NCBI GenBank assembly: GCA_947629925.1
Contig: CANRFO010000002.1
Span: forward strand, 62,001 to 126,000
Origin: an uncultured Ruminiclostridium sp.
GTDB lineage: Bacteria > Bacillota > Clostridia > Oscillospirales > Ruminococcaceae
Direction of reading: 5' to 3'
Length of the DNA: 64,000 nucleotides
Shown piece by piece: positions 7,988 to 17,438 of this stretch (its first letter is position 1; each line of letters starts with the position of its first letter). The position numbers and the translations under genes are program-made. The notes below the pieces were generated by a model. It had not been told where the DNA came from and searched no databases. It was given only the letters and a program-made list of their open reading frames with translations.

Positions 7988-9586
7988 TCAGTCTATATCG
8001 TGAATGTCGCCGTCGCTGTCTTCATCTTCCATCGAGAGTTCGCGCTTTATTTTGTATTTTCTGTAAAATATTATTACCGCTGCCGCAGCCGCCGCCATAA
8101 CAATGCCTTCCGTTATAAGGATGAGGGGGCTGAAAAGGCTGCTTTGCTTGGGATTTACCGTGATAGTGCATACTGTGGACGCCTGACCGCCGTTGAGCGA
8201 AAGAGTTATCTTCGCTTCACCTGCCGAGCGGGCTGTTATAACGCCGTCGACCTGCCCTACCTGCGCTATCATTTCATTGGAGCTTTCGTACTTTATGTTG
8301 GTGACGCTTGCGTCCGAAGGCTCATACTGGTAAGCAAGCTCATATACTTCTCCCGCAGTTAAAATAACATTCGGCGAGATAAAGTCAACAGAGCTTATCG
8401 CAAGCTGTCCCGCCAGCGCTTCATAACTTTCCGCGCGGGTCAGCGTATTTGTATCCTTGTCAAAAAGCAGATAAACGACGGTGTTCCCGCTGAGCGTAAT
8501 ACTGCATGCCGCGTTTTCGTTTCCTGCAAGGCAAAGGTTCAGAGTGCGCTGCTCGGCGTTTTGAAACAGGAAGAAGCCGTTTGTGTCGGTGACTGCCTCC
8601 ATATCCCCCAGTTTAAGGTGCATACCTGCAAGCGGAGAGCCGTCGCCCCCGTACAGATAGCCTGAAAGATCAGCCGTTGCAAAGGAATCATCTGCGGAAA
8701 CGGTGACGTTGACATTCGTTGTCAGCCCCGCTCCCGAAACGGTTATGACCGCAGTACCTTCTCCCACGGCAGTTATGTTTCCGTCGGCGTTGACCGAAGC
8801 GACTGCTTCGTTGTCCGAGCTGTATTCGAGCGTATATCCTACGGCAGCTTCGGCAGGGAGCAGCGTCACGTTTATCTGTGCGCTCTCGCCCACTTTAAGG
8901 CTGAAATTATCATTGTCGGGTATCAGGTATTCAGGAAGCACCACAGGCTTTATGACTCTTATCACCGCATATTCCGAAACATTCCCCGCAGAGGCGTAAA
9001 CATTTGCCGTGCCTTCTCCCGTGGCGATTATGTATCCTGATGCGTCGACCCTTACGACATTTGTGTTTGAGCTTGTAAAGGTTATCGCAGTGTTTATGTT
9101 TCCGCCGACCACATTGGCGGTGAGCTGCACCCCTTCGCCTGTGTGAAGCGTATATTCTCTGAAGTTCAGAGTTATCTGCATAGGTGTTGTCGTTTCCTCT
9201 GAAACACTCGCCTCAGTATCCTCAGGCGTTGTATCAGATGGCTCTGTTTCCGTGGAAGGCGTAGTATCATCAGGAATTGTATAAGGCGGTTCCGTTTCCG
9301 TGGAAGGCGTAGTTTCCTCAGAAATAACGGGAGGAGTGTAAGGCGGCTCGGTGGTGGTCGTTTCAGTCGGTGGTTCATTTGGATTCCAAAATCCGCCGGG
9401 GTTCATAAACTCATTGGGATCTACTCCTGATGTTTCTTCGGGTTCATCAGGATAACTTGGGTTGATGGTGTATATCATCGGTTCAATTGCATAAGCTTCT
9501 GCCGCGTATATCGTATAACTTCCCAACATTGACGCCGCAACGACAACAGGCAGCATTTTCTTAAATTTTTTACTTGATCTCAGCAT
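7988..9586 (-). CDS. Secreted Big2 (bacterial Ig-like) domain surface protein
   Basis: A 532-residue protein with a signal peptide (residues 1-32, Lys-rich start, hydrophobic core, cut near AEA/YA). A Pro/Thr/Glu-rich spacer spans 45-135 with repeated TEPPYTIP and TPSTETEP units. Two Big2-type Ig-like domains follow (about 138-215 and 220-300, each with the ATGEGTA or AVGEGTA turn). Then comes a carboxypeptidase-regulatory-like stretch (305-375), a third Ig-like domain (390-475), a membrane helix near 490 and a short charged tail. No LPXTG motif is present, so it is probably membrane-anchored and reaches through the wall. Starts after AGAAGGAAGTTGTTTT. Only 32 bp separate its start from the divergent glycosyltransferase. 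Confidence 0.88.
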   Translation of the reverse strand: MLRSSKKFKKMLPVVVAASMLGSYTIYAAEAYAIEPMIYTINPSYPDEPEETSGVDPNEFMNPGGFWNPNEPPTETTTTEPPYTPPVISEETTPSTETEPPYTIPDDTTPSTETEPSDTTPEDTEASVSEETTTPMQITLNFREYTLHTGEGVQLTANVVGGNINTAITFTSSNTNVVRVDASGYIIATGEGTANVYASAGNVSEYAVIRVIKPVVLPEYLIPDNDNFSLKVGESAQINVTLLPAEAAVGYTLEYSSDNEAVASVNADGNITAVGEGTAVITVSGAGLTTNVNVTVSADDSFATADLSGYLYGGDGSPLAGMHLKLGDMEAVTDTNGFFLFQNAEQRTLNLCLAGNENAACSITLSGNTVVYLLFDKDTNTLTRAESYEALAGQLAISSVDFISPNVILTAGEVYELAYQYEPSDASVTNIKYESSNEMIAQVGQVDGVITARSAGEAKITLSLNGGQASTVCTITVNPKQSSLFSPLILITEGIVMAAAAAAVIIFYRKYKIKRELSMEDEDSDGDIHDID

Positions 9587-9618
9587 AAAACAACTTCCTT
9601 CTGAAAAATAGGTGATTT

Positions 9619-10698
9619 ATGAAAAAGGTACTTATGACGGCTTCAGCCGTATCGCACTTCATGAACTTTCATCTGCCGTATATCAGATATATGGCGGAAA
9701 ACGGGGCAAAGATATACACTGCGGCGGCGGGAACGCTTGATATTCCCCAAGTGTTTTCTCATACCGACCTGCCTTTCCGCAAAAAGCTTTTCCACACTGC
9801 GAACATCGGGATAATACTGAAGCTTTCAAAGCTTATGCGAAAGGAAAAATTCGACATAATATACACTAACTCGACTCTTGCAGGATTTTGCGGGAGAATG
9901 GCGCTGAAGCTTTCGGGCTGCAGGAACACCCTTTGCGTCCACATCTGCCACGGCTATCTTTTCAACGACGGAGAAGGTCTGCGCAGCAAAATATACCTTG
10001 CCTTTGAAAAGGCGGTGCGCCGCCGTACCGACGTGCTTGCGGTAATGAACGCGGACGATCTTAAGATAGCGGAAAAATATTCCCTCGGCAAAAAGATCGT
10101 ATTCCTTAACGGAATGGGTCTTGACCAAAAGCTTTTGCCAGAATGTTCAGATGAGCTTATCCGAAAGACGCGCTCACAGCTCGGCGTTGGGCAGGACTGC
10201 ACACTTTTCTTGTGCGCCGCAGAGTTTTCACCCCGCAAGAACCAGAAGCTTATCATAAAAGCCTGCTCCCTGATGAAACGGGAAAATTTCGTTTTAGCGT
10301 TCGCGGGAGAAGGCGAAACTGTCGAAGAATGCAAAAGCTTTGCAAAAGAACAGGGCGTTTCCGACAAAATACTGTTTCTTGGGCAAAGAAACGACATGAA
10401 CCTTCTTTACCGCAGCTGCGACTGCCTTATTTCCGCAAGCAGATACGAAGGTCTGCCGTTCAACGTAATGGAAGCGCTGTACTGCGGCGCGCAGGTGATA
10501 CTGAGCGACGTAAAAGGCAACCGCGACCTTGCGCCCGAAGGAAGCCTGTATCCTTTTGACGATGCAAAAGCTCTTGCCGCACTTATGGACAAGGCAGGGT
10601 CAAGTCGTCCCCGTGAAAATTTTCTTGACAGCAGGTATTTGCTGGAAAACACACTGAAAGAAAACGCCGTTTTGTTAAAAATGGATATTATTGCATAA
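9619..10698 (+). CDS. Glycosyltransferase family 4 (GT-B) in the polysaccharide locus
   Basis: A 359-residue GT-B enzyme of the EpsD/CapM group. The acceptor half begins MTASAVSHFMNFHLPYIRYM, and a DNA-level continuous C-terminal donor half contains the ESGE-like region SASRYEGLPFNVMEAL near residue 285. It is predicted to add a sugar from a nucleotide-sugar donor to the lipid-linked repeat unit on the cytoplasmic face of the membrane. The start follows AATAGGTGATTT. No terminator is seen between it and the next gene, but a new promoter lies at 10881. Confidence 0.9.
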   Translation: MKKVLMTASAVSHFMNFHLPYIRYMAENGAKIYTAAAGTLDIPQVFSHTDLPFRKKLFHTANIGIILKLSKLMRKEKFDIIYTNSTLAGFCGRMALKLSGCRNTLCVHICHGYLFNDGEGLRSKIYLAFEKAVRRRTDVLAVMNADDLKIAEKYSLGKKIVFLNGMGLDQKLLPECSDELIRKTRSQLGVGQDCTLFLCAAEFSPRKNQKLIIKACSLMKRENFVLAFAGEGETVEECKSFAKEQGVSDKILFLGQRNDMNLLYRSCDCLISASRYEGLPFNVMEALYCGAQVILSDVKGNRDLAPEGSLYPFDDAKALAALMDKAGSSRPRENFLDSRYLLENTLKENAVLLKMDIIA

Positions 10699-10880
10699 AT
10701 GCACACACGGCGCGTTTCGACAATAACCATTATACACCAAAAAGCGATTTTTGTCCAGCCTTTTATATAAATATAGTATTTTGAAAAAAGTTTCAGGTCA
10801 ATTTCTACAAAATAATTTAGTGAAAATTATTTAATTCTAATGTAATTTAACAAAATTTCATAAAAAATCGGTTTACGGTA
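10699..10880. other. AT-rich intergenic stretch, no gene seen
   Basis: About 180 bases of A/T-rich sequence without a ribosome site or hairpin strong enough to call. It separates the GT4 gene from the EpsG promoter. Confidence 0.5.
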
Positions 10881-10910
10881 TTGACAACAACAGGGGTATG
10901 AGGTTATAAT
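10881..10910 (+). promoter_or_regulatory. Promoter upstream of the EpsG-like gene
   Basis: TTGACA (10881-10886), 18-base spacer, TATAAT (10905-10910). It leaves a leader of about 55 nt before the start at 10973. Confidence 0.75.
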
Positions 10911-10972
10911 ATGACTATCAAAAAACCGAACTATCGATTCGATATGAGAAAGCGGTGACGGGTGGGTAGCTG

Positions 10973-12187
10973 ATGCTTGTATACTTGGTAAATATCCTGT
11001 TGATTATAGTATGGGCATTGGTTTTCTGCACAGGAAAGCGCACAAAGCTTAAAAAATATCTTTTTGTAGGTATTTGTTTTTTACAGCTTTATCTCATATC
11101 AGCATTTCGCATGGGAATCGGTAACGACTACTCAATGTATGTTATCGGATATTTCGGCATGAGCATAGACGGTTTCTCCAAGCTGTCGTATAATGACTGG
11201 GAAATAGGCTTTATTGTTTTGAATAAGCTTATTAATGCCATTACTCATAGTGCTCGTCCGTTTACCTTTATAATGATAAGTTCTGTATTCCCATTGATTG
11301 GTCCTGCGTTTTTGATATCGAAATATTCAAAAAATGCGTTCATTTCGGTTTTTTTGTACGTCAATCTTTATTTGTTCTATTTGGATATGAACTTTATTCG
11401 TCAGGCGATTGCGATGTCTATTATCTGCTTTGCCTACGGGTTTCTGAAAGACAAAAAGTTTTGGCGTTTTATACTTATCGTGGCTGTGGCGGCGCTTTTC
11501 CATTTGACGGTTCTTTATATGATCCCCGTCTTTCTGGTTTGCCTGCTTAAAGTCAACACACGAACTCTTCTCCTCTATCTTTTCGGACTGCTTTTCTACT
11601 ACATTCTCTCCGACGGACTTTTGACCATAGTTCTTTCAAAATTCCACAGCGAGTACAGCGGTTCGGTATTCATTGAAAACGGTGTTTTCTTCTACTACGC
11701 CTTCTATCCGCTGCTGATATGCGCAGCTATGGTTTTCCTGTCATATTACGTCAAGAATCTTACCCCTGCGATGCAAACGTTGATTCATTTAACGCTTATG
11801 ATGGGCTTTTGGCAGATAGTAATGACCAAGCACGCGTTATTCGAGCGATTTTCATATTACACAATGATCTTTGTTATACTTGCAGTTCCCGAAGCTATCA
11901 ATGCTTTTTCGGGACAGCTCAGGGAAAATCTGACAAGAAAGTATGCAAAGATGTATGGTAAATCGGACGAGGACAAGTCAAGAGCAGTTGAAGCAAAAGC
12001 TGTTTCTGTGACAGGAAAAATCGTATCAACAGTTACGGCAGTTATTCTTGTTTTGGCTTTTGTTTACAACATGGTTGGTCTTATTGTCCCGGAAAAGGGA
12101 GTACATGGCGTTCTCCCATATGAGACCGGTATCGGAATTGATATCCCGAGCATAGATGGTCTTTTTAAATCAGGAAATAGCGTTTAA
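10973..12187 (+). CDS. EpsG-family polysaccharide polymerase-like membrane protein
   Basis: A 404-residue protein with roughly ten membrane spans and the EpsG (PF14897) layout: an N-terminal span, the motif SAFRMGIGNDYSMY near residue 45, and a central LYLFYLDMNFIRQAIAMSI. EpsG and Wzy-like proteins join repeat units outside the membrane. Having a Wzy-like protein next to an ABC-2 exporter is unusual, because ABC export normally handles chains completed inside the cell. The ribosome site is weak (GGGTGGG). A signal-peptide surface protein follows 50 bases later without a terminator, so they are probably co-transcribed. Confidence 0.85.
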   Translation: MLVYLVNILLIIVWALVFCTGKRTKLKKYLFVGICFLQLYLISAFRMGIGNDYSMYVIGYFGMSIDGFSKLSYNDWEIGFIVLNKLINAITHSARPFTFIMISSVFPLIGPAFLISKYSKNAFISVFLYVNLYLFYLDMNFIRQAIAMSIICFAYGFLKDKKFWRFILIVAVAALFHLTVLYMIPVFLVCLLKVNTRTLLLYLFGLLFYYILSDGLLTIVLSKFHSEYSGSVFIENGVFFYYAFYPLLICAAMVFLSYYVKNLTPAMQTLIHLTLMMGFWQIVMTKHALFERFSYYTMIFVILAVPEAINAFSGQLRENLTRKYAKMYGKSDEDKSRAVEAKAVSVTGKIVSTVTAVILVLAFVYNMVGLIVPEKGVHGVLPYETGIGIDIPSIDGLFKSGNSV

Positions 12188-12237
12188 AACGTTATTCAAT
12201 AAAAAACAAAAAAATTCATTGTGGAGGAATACTTACT

Positions 12238-13230
12238 ATGAAGAAATTATTTTCCGCTGCAATAGCTATCGCAGTTGTTGCAGCAATGAGCGTTTCTGCT
12301 TTTGCGACTGCCCCCGGTTCATCCAACGGTTCGGGCGAAGGTATCTATGATGGCTCATCAGATCAGGTTGCAGTTGATTTAGGTGGTGCTATCGTTTTCC
12401 TTGACGTTTCTGAAGCTGAAATTCCGGTTGAAGATGGTGGAACAATTGAGTTTTCAGTTGACGTAGAAGCTGCTAAATCAGCTGATGTATCTGATTTGGA
12501 AGAACTTGGAGAGGAAACCGGAGCAGGTTCTTTGGCAGCCGATGTTGCAGATCAGTTGCCTGCCGGAAAAGAAATTGATGCTGCAAATTCAGACCTTGAA
12601 ACTGTTATTGAAATTACAGCTACAAGTAAGGATGCACAAGGCACTGTAGTTAAGACTGACGTTCAGCCCACCGGTAAAGTTAAAGTAACTTTTGCTTATA
12701 ACGATACCACACTTGGTGGCGGAAAACAGAGCGCTAATTACTACATTCATGTTACATCTAATGATGAATATGTACACGGTGATAAAGACTCTAATGTAAT
12801 CACTGACAACGGCAACGGTACTGCTTCCTTTACCACCAGCAGTTTCTCTAAATTCTATCTTGTAAACATTCAGACCAAGACAACCAGCACTCCTGGCGGT
12901 GGAAGCTGGGTTGCTCCTAGCACCACAGCAAGCGGTAACACACCTTCTGATACTTCCGCTTCTTCTGAAGACACTTCTGCTCCTGAAGATACTTCTGCTT
13001 CTTCCGAAGATACTTCTGCTCCTGAAGATACTTCTGCTCCCGCTGAAGATACTCAGGGTTCTGACGTAGCTCCTTCTGATACTTCTGATACTTCTGTTGA
13101 AGACGGCGCCGGCGATACCGGTGCTGCTGGCAACGGTGATGACAAGAACCAGGGTACCGGTCTTGCTATTGCAGTTATCCCTGCTGCTGTAGCTGCTGCT
13201 GCAGTCGTAATCTCCAAGAAGAGAAAGTAA
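12238..13230 (+). CDS. Secreted Ser/Asp/Glu-repeat protein with C-terminal anchor
   Basis: A 330-residue protein with signal peptide MKKLFSAAIAIAVVAAMSVSAFA. An acidic beta-rich domain with no family I recognise spans about 30-225. A low-complexity spacer of TSASSEDTSAPED units covers 235-290, followed by a C-terminal hydrophobic helix ending SKKRK. The ending resembles sortase substrates but lacks LPXTG. Strong ribosome site GGAGGAATACTT. Codon use is more T-rich than its neighbours, in the style of a highly expressed surface protein. It ends in a strong terminator. Confidence 0.85.
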   Translation: MKKLFSAAIAIAVVAAMSVSAFATAPGSSNGSGEGIYDGSSDQVAVDLGGAIVFLDVSEAEIPVEDGGTIEFSVDVEAAKSADVSDLEELGEETGAGSLAADVADQLPAGKEIDAANSDLETVIEITATSKDAQGTVVKTDVQPTGKVKVTFAYNDTTLGGGKQSANYYIHVTSNDEYVHGDKDSNVITDNGNGTASFTTSSFSKFYLVNIQTKTTSTPGGGSWVAPSTTASGNTPSDTSASSEDTSAPEDTSASSEDTSAPEDTSAPAEDTQGSDVAPSDTSDTSVEDGAGDTGAAGNGDDKNQGTGLAIAVIPAAVAAAAVVISKKRK

Positions 13231-13261
13231 TTTCCATCGGGAAATAACTTAATCAACAAAC

Positions 13262-13299
13262 AACGGTGCAGTGCACAATAAGCACTGCACCGTTTTTTT
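13262..13299 (+). terminator. Strong terminator after the surface protein
   Basis: AACGGTGCAGTG / CACTGCACCGTT, a 12-bp stem with a T7 run. The next start codon is only 16 bases downstream, which leaves no room for a promoter, so the following genes must depend on read-through or on a promoter inside or upstream of this gene. Confidence 0.92.
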
Positions 13300-13314
13300 G
13301 AACAGGAATCCGAT

Positions 13315-14565
13315 ATGCAGGTTACATATAATAAAGTCCTGACAAAGGACCCCGTGGCGGAAGCCGTCACAAAGGAGATAACAGCTCCCGTGCTTTGCGA
13401 TTTTGTGTCATGGATACTGAAAAGCGCTGAAGAAGCGGGCATAAAGCGGCTGTATTTCCTTGCGCGGGACGGCTGGATAATGCATAAAGCGGCGCAGCGT
13501 ATAGCGGAGAAAGAAGGCATTGATATTCAGCTCCGCTATCTCTGCTGTTCCCGTATGTCCCTTCGTAATGCCGCTTTGTCCGATTTGGGAGAAGAAGCCT
13601 ACCGCTATCTTTTGGAGGGCGGCTTTGCGCTGACTCCTGCCGTTATATTGGGAAGGCTTCGTTTGAACAGCGCTCAGCGCAGTGCGGTCTACGCCGACAT
13701 AGGCTTTTCAGACGACGAGAATATCGAGCTTGGAAAAGCCGCGGCGTCCGATTTTTGCGGTAAGCTGAGAAAAAGCGCGGTCTACAACGCTTTGATGCGT
13801 GAAGTTTCTGTGAACAGCCGAGAAAACGCTCTGGCTTACCTTAAGCAGGAGGGCTTGTTTGACGATGTGCCCTACGCTCTTGCAGACAGCGGCTGGACAG
13901 GGTCGGTTCAGCGTATGCTTCGCGTGCTGACAGGAAAGCCGCAGACAGGTTTTTATTTCGGCATTTACGGCAGACCCGACCCTCAGGACGGAATTTTTAA
14001 CGCATATCTTTTTGACAAATCAACTCCCGTCAGCCTTGTTTCCCGCTTTAACAACCACCTTTTTGAGGCGATATGCGGCGCTCCCCACGGAATGACGGTG
14101 GGTTACGAAGCAAGAAACGGAGAGATAGTCCCCGTATTCAACAACGAGTACAGCCTGAACAGCGAAAGCTCTCTTCTTCAGACTCAGGAGCAGGCTGTAT
14201 ATGACTACATAGAAAGTTCATTCACAATTCCACAAAAAATAAAGACAATGGCGGAGAGGCAGAAATTTGCTTTTCCTCTGCTGGATAAGCTTATGTATAT
14301 GCCCGACAGGGAAGTGGCGGAAAAATACGGTTCTCTGCGTTTTTCCGACGACCCCGCCGAGCTGTACAGCTTCCCGCTTGCCGCGCCGATAGACGACGCG
14401 AAGCGGCTGTATCTTCTGCCCCGCCTCAGAGAAAAATATTTCCGTAAGGATAAACTTACCCGCCCCGTATATTGGGGCTATGCGACAGCAGTGCTCAGCG
14501 GGAAAGGCGGCTTCTGCCGCTTTAACCTGCGCTTGTGGGAGATCTTATGGCTCCTCAGGCGATAA
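13315..14565 (+). CDS. COG5610 C-terminal-like domain protein (no HAD half)
   Basis: A 416-residue cytoplasmic protein that I relate to the C-terminal half of the 15413 protein in this window. Both have a FLARDG motif (residues 45-50 here), a Cys/Trp-Ser-Arg about 25-30 residues later (CCSRMSL), and a D-x-GW-x-GS motif (ADSGWTGS near 190). The N-terminal HAD phosphatase domain of COG5610 proteins is missing. Such proteins occur in polysaccharide clusters; the chemistry is unknown to me. First of a run of six tightly spaced genes. The ribosome site CAGGAATCCGAT is moderate. Confidence 0.7.
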   Translation: MQVTYNKVLTKDPVAEAVTKEITAPVLCDFVSWILKSAEEAGIKRLYFLARDGWIMHKAAQRIAEKEGIDIQLRYLCCSRMSLRNAALSDLGEEAYRYLLEGGFALTPAVILGRLRLNSAQRSAVYADIGFSDDENIELGKAAASDFCGKLRKSAVYNALMREVSVNSRENALAYLKQEGLFDDVPYALADSGWTGSVQRMLRVLTGKPQTGFYFGIYGRPDPQDGIFNAYLFDKSTPVSLVSRFNNHLFEAICGAPHGMTVGYEARNGEIVPVFNNEYSLNSESSLLQTQEQAVYDYIESSFTIPQKIKTMAERQKFAFPLLDKLMYMPDREVAEKYGSLRFSDDPAELYSFPLAAPIDDAKRLYLLPRLREKYFRKDKLTRPVYWGYATAVLSGKGGFCRFNLRLWEILWLLRR

Positions 14566-14583
14566 GCACGGAAGGGAATGTCC

Positions 14584-15384
14584 ATGTCCGTGAAAATTTC
14601 CGTTATCATGCCTGTTTACAACACTCCTGAGCCTCAGCTTAAAAAAGCGCTGAGTTCCGTATTGGAGCAGGATATGCCTGACTTTGAGCTGATCATCTGC
14701 GACGACGGCTCAGAGCCTTTTGTGCAGAAAATCATCGGAATGTGCTCCGACCCGCGCATAAAGTATCTCCGAAACAAGGAGAACAAGGGCTGCGCCTGTT
14801 CGCTGAACCGCTGCATACAGGAGGCGCAGGGTGAACTGCTCATACGACAGGACAGTGATGATTATTCGCTTCAGGGTCGTTTTGCGGCGCTTAAAGCCGC
14901 GTACGAGCAAACAGGAGCGGATATAATCGCTTCAAATATCATGCTTTTTGACGACAGCGGCGAGTGGGGACACAGGGACTATCCCGAGACCCCGACGAAA
15001 AACGATTTTCTTTTCGCAGTCCCGTTTATGCACGGCGCCTGCGCCCTTAAAAAAAGCGCGGTGTTAAAAGCGGGAATGTATCCTGTTTCGGAAAAGACAG
15101 CCCGCTGTGAGGAATATGCGATGTTTATGACCATGTATTCACAGGGCGCAAAAGGCATGAATCTTCAGAAGCGGCTTTACGCGTTTCGCGAGGACAGCGC
15201 TGCGCGGTCCCGCCGAAGTTACGGCGATAAGCTCAAAGAGGTTCGTGTAAAAGCTGAGGGCTTTAAAAAGCTGGGACTGTATCCGAAAGGGATCATATAC
15301 CTTGCAAAGCCGCTTGTAGTGGGACTTATCCCTCAAAAGCTACTGGAAAAGATAAAGGACAGAGTATTTGACAGAAGAAGCTGA
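14584..15384 (+). CDS. Glycosyltransferase family 2 (GT-A)
   Basis: A 266-residue GT-A enzyme. It opens with KISVIMPVYNTPEPQLKKAL, the Rossmann-like nucleotide-sugar site DFELIICDDGS follows, and the metal-binding region reads IRQDSDDYS near residue 97 (DSDD in place of the usual DxD). It is predicted to transfer one sugar during repeat-unit assembly. I chose the second of two ATGs (14578, 14584) because GGAAGGGA is correctly spaced only for 14584. The end lies 28 bases before the next start. Confidence 0.9.
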   Translation: MSVKISVIMPVYNTPEPQLKKALSSVLEQDMPDFELIICDDGSEPFVQKIIGMCSDPRIKYLRNKENKGCACSLNRCIQEAQGELLIRQDSDDYSLQGRFAALKAAYEQTGADIIASNIMLFDDSGEWGHRDYPETPTKNDFLFAVPFMHGACALKKSAVLKAGMYPVSEKTARCEEYAMFMTMYSQGAKGMNLQKRLYAFREDSAARSRRSYGDKLKEVRVKAEGFKKLGLYPKGIIYLAKPLVVGLIPQKLLEKIKDRVFDRRS

Positions 15385-15412
15385 TACGAGGCTTCAGGAA
15401 GGAGCGCCGAAA

Positions 15413-17413
15413 ATGAGTATAAAAAAGAAGCTTTACGGCGTTCTTGTCAGCAGGAAGGCGCCTATCAGAAAGCAGTATACGGAGTATAAAAAAAGCGGCG
15501 CGTCCATGTTAAAACGCGGTCTGTACCTTTTTAAACTCAATTTTTCATATTATGTTCTCGGAAATAAAAATCTTTACGGTTTTGGGAAAAACAATACAAA
15601 GCCGTATTCAAAAGCCGCCGAGTCCTCCCTCAGCTTCGGCGAGCCGCCTGAGGCTCTGGCGGAAAAGCTCAGCGGATTTGACGCTGTTTCATTCGATATT
15701 TTCGATACGCTTATATACCGTCCCTTTGCGGCGCCTGTCGACCTTTTCCATATAGCGGGCGCAAAAGCGGGGCTGCTTGATTTTGCCGAAACAAGGGAAC
15801 ATTTCGAGCGCCTTGCAAGAGAGAAAAAATATTCCGCCGAAGGCACCTATGAGGTAAACATCGACGAGATATACAGCCTCATGACCGAATACGGCTCGTC
15901 ATTCCGAAAGGCTGAAAAATACGAGTCAGAGGCGGAGCTGGAGCTTTGCTTCGCAAATCCGTACATGAAAAAGGTGTGGGACATTCTGAAAAGCAGGAAT
16001 GTTCCCCTTGTGATAATTTCAGATATGTACCTTAAAAAAGATTTTCTTGAAAAATTGCTTGCAAAGAACGGATATGACGGTTACAGAAAGCTGTTTGTAT
16101 CCAACGAAGAGGGCGTTTCCAAATACGACGGCGGACTTTATCGCGCTGTAAAAGAATATCTTGGCTGCACAAGCATAGCCCATGTGGGCGACAATAAGCA
16201 AAGCGACATTGAAATGAGCCGCAGAAACGGATTCACGCCTTTTTACCGCCCTGCTCCCAACGCTGTCGGCGCGCCTTACCGCCCTGACAAAATGAGCAGG
16301 ATCATCGGCTCCGCCTATGCGGGCATTGTGAACGCAAAGCTCCATAACGGAACGGAAAATTTACCCGTGCTCTACGAATACGGTTACGCTTACAGCGGCA
16401 TATTCGCTTTGGGCTACTGTGTTTATATCCGCAGACTTCAGATAATGACAGGCGCGGACAAGGTGCTTTTTCTTGCAAGAGACGGCGACCTGCTGAAAAA
16501 AATATATGATAAGCTGTACCCCGAAAGCGGCACGGAGTATTTTCTCTGGTCAAGGCTTGCGGCGGTCAAGCTGTGTTTTGAAGAAAATATGCTTGACTTT
16601 ATCCGCCGTTTCGTATATCATAAAAGCAGCGGCGGTTATAAAAGCAGGCAGATATTTTCGGATATGGGGCTTGAAAAGCTTTTTCCTGATTTTAAACAGG
16701 GAGATATAAAAATCACGTCGGAAAATTTCCGCCTTGTTGAGGATTATATAACCGCAAACAAGGATAAAATAAAAGAAATATATTCTCCTCTTGATATCGG
16801 AGCGAAAAAATATTTTTCCGAAAAACTCCGCGGCAGCAAAAAAGCGTTGGCGGTAGATGTCGGCTGGGCAGGAAGCGGGTTTGCTTCTATATCGGAGCTG
16901 GCAGAAAAATGGGGTTTTGACACAGATATTATCGGCGTAGTGGCAGGCACGAACGACAGCTTCTCAGAGCAGCCTGACGCGTCTGAAGCCCTTATTCAGA
17001 GTGGAAAGCTGTATTCCTACTGCTTCTCTCAGCGGCATAACCGTCATATTTATTCGGTCCATGACGCTGTGAAAGGACACAATATTTTCTTTGAAATGCT
17101 CCTCGGCTCGGAAAGCGCGTCCCTAAGCGGCTTTGATGAAAACGGCGATCCTGTTTTTTCACAGCCTGAAAACGGGAACGCTGAAACAGTAAAGCTTATT
17201 CACAGCGGCGCGCTGGATTTTGTCAATGATTATACCTCGCGATTTGAAAAATACACGTTCATGTTCGATATAAGCGGAAGCGACGCGTATGCGCCTTTCC
17301 TCCTTGCGGCAGAAAATGGAAAGGATTATTTTGAAAAGGTACTGGGCGACTGCTGTTACAATGCCGATGTATGCGCAGGAAACGCGGTCAAATTAAGCGC
17401 TCAGATAAAATAA
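15413..17413 (+). CDS. COG5610-type protein: HAD phosphatase fused to LARDG domain
   Basis: A 666-residue protein. Residues 1-85 are basic and of unknown fold. Residues 88-300 are a HAD hydrolase with motif I FDIFDTL, motif II VIISDMYL and motif IV HVGDNKQSD. Residues 310-666 hold the second domain, with FLARDGDLL, LWSRLA and DVGWAGSG matching the stand-alone homologue at 13315. COG5610 proteins recur in polysaccharide and teichoic-acid-like gene clusters; their substrates are not established. The start at ATG 15413 follows AGGAAGGAGCGCCGAAA; in-frame codons further upstream overlap the previous gene and lack a ribosome site. Confidence 0.82.
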   Translation: MSIKKKLYGVLVSRKAPIRKQYTEYKKSGASMLKRGLYLFKLNFSYYVLGNKNLYGFGKNNTKPYSKAAESSLSFGEPPEALAEKLSGFDAVSFDIFDTLIYRPFAAPVDLFHIAGAKAGLLDFAETREHFERLAREKKYSAEGTYEVNIDEIYSLMTEYGSSFRKAEKYESEAELELCFANPYMKKVWDILKSRNVPLVIISDMYLKKDFLEKLLAKNGYDGYRKLFVSNEEGVSKYDGGLYRAVKEYLGCTSIAHVGDNKQSDIEMSRRNGFTPFYRPAPNAVGAPYRPDKMSRIIGSAYAGIVNAKLHNGTENLPVLYEYGYAYSGIFALGYCVYIRRLQIMTGADKVLFLARDGDLLKKIYDKLYPESGTEYFLWSRLAAVKLCFEENMLDFIRRFVYHKSSGGYKSRQIFSDMGLEKLFPDFKQGDIKITSENFRLVEDYITANKDKIKEIYSPLDIGAKKYFSEKLRGSKKALAVDVGWAGSGFASISELAEKWGFDTDIIGVVAGTNDSFSEQPDASEALIQSGKLYSYCFSQRHNRHIYSVHDAVKGHNIFFEMLLGSESASLSGFDENGDPVFSQPENGNAETVKLIHSGALDFVNDYTSRFEKYTFMFDISGSDAYAPFLLAAENGKDYFEKVLGDCCYNADVCAGNAVKLSAQIK

Positions 17414-17438
17414 AGGACAGATACGGAAGGTAAGAAAA

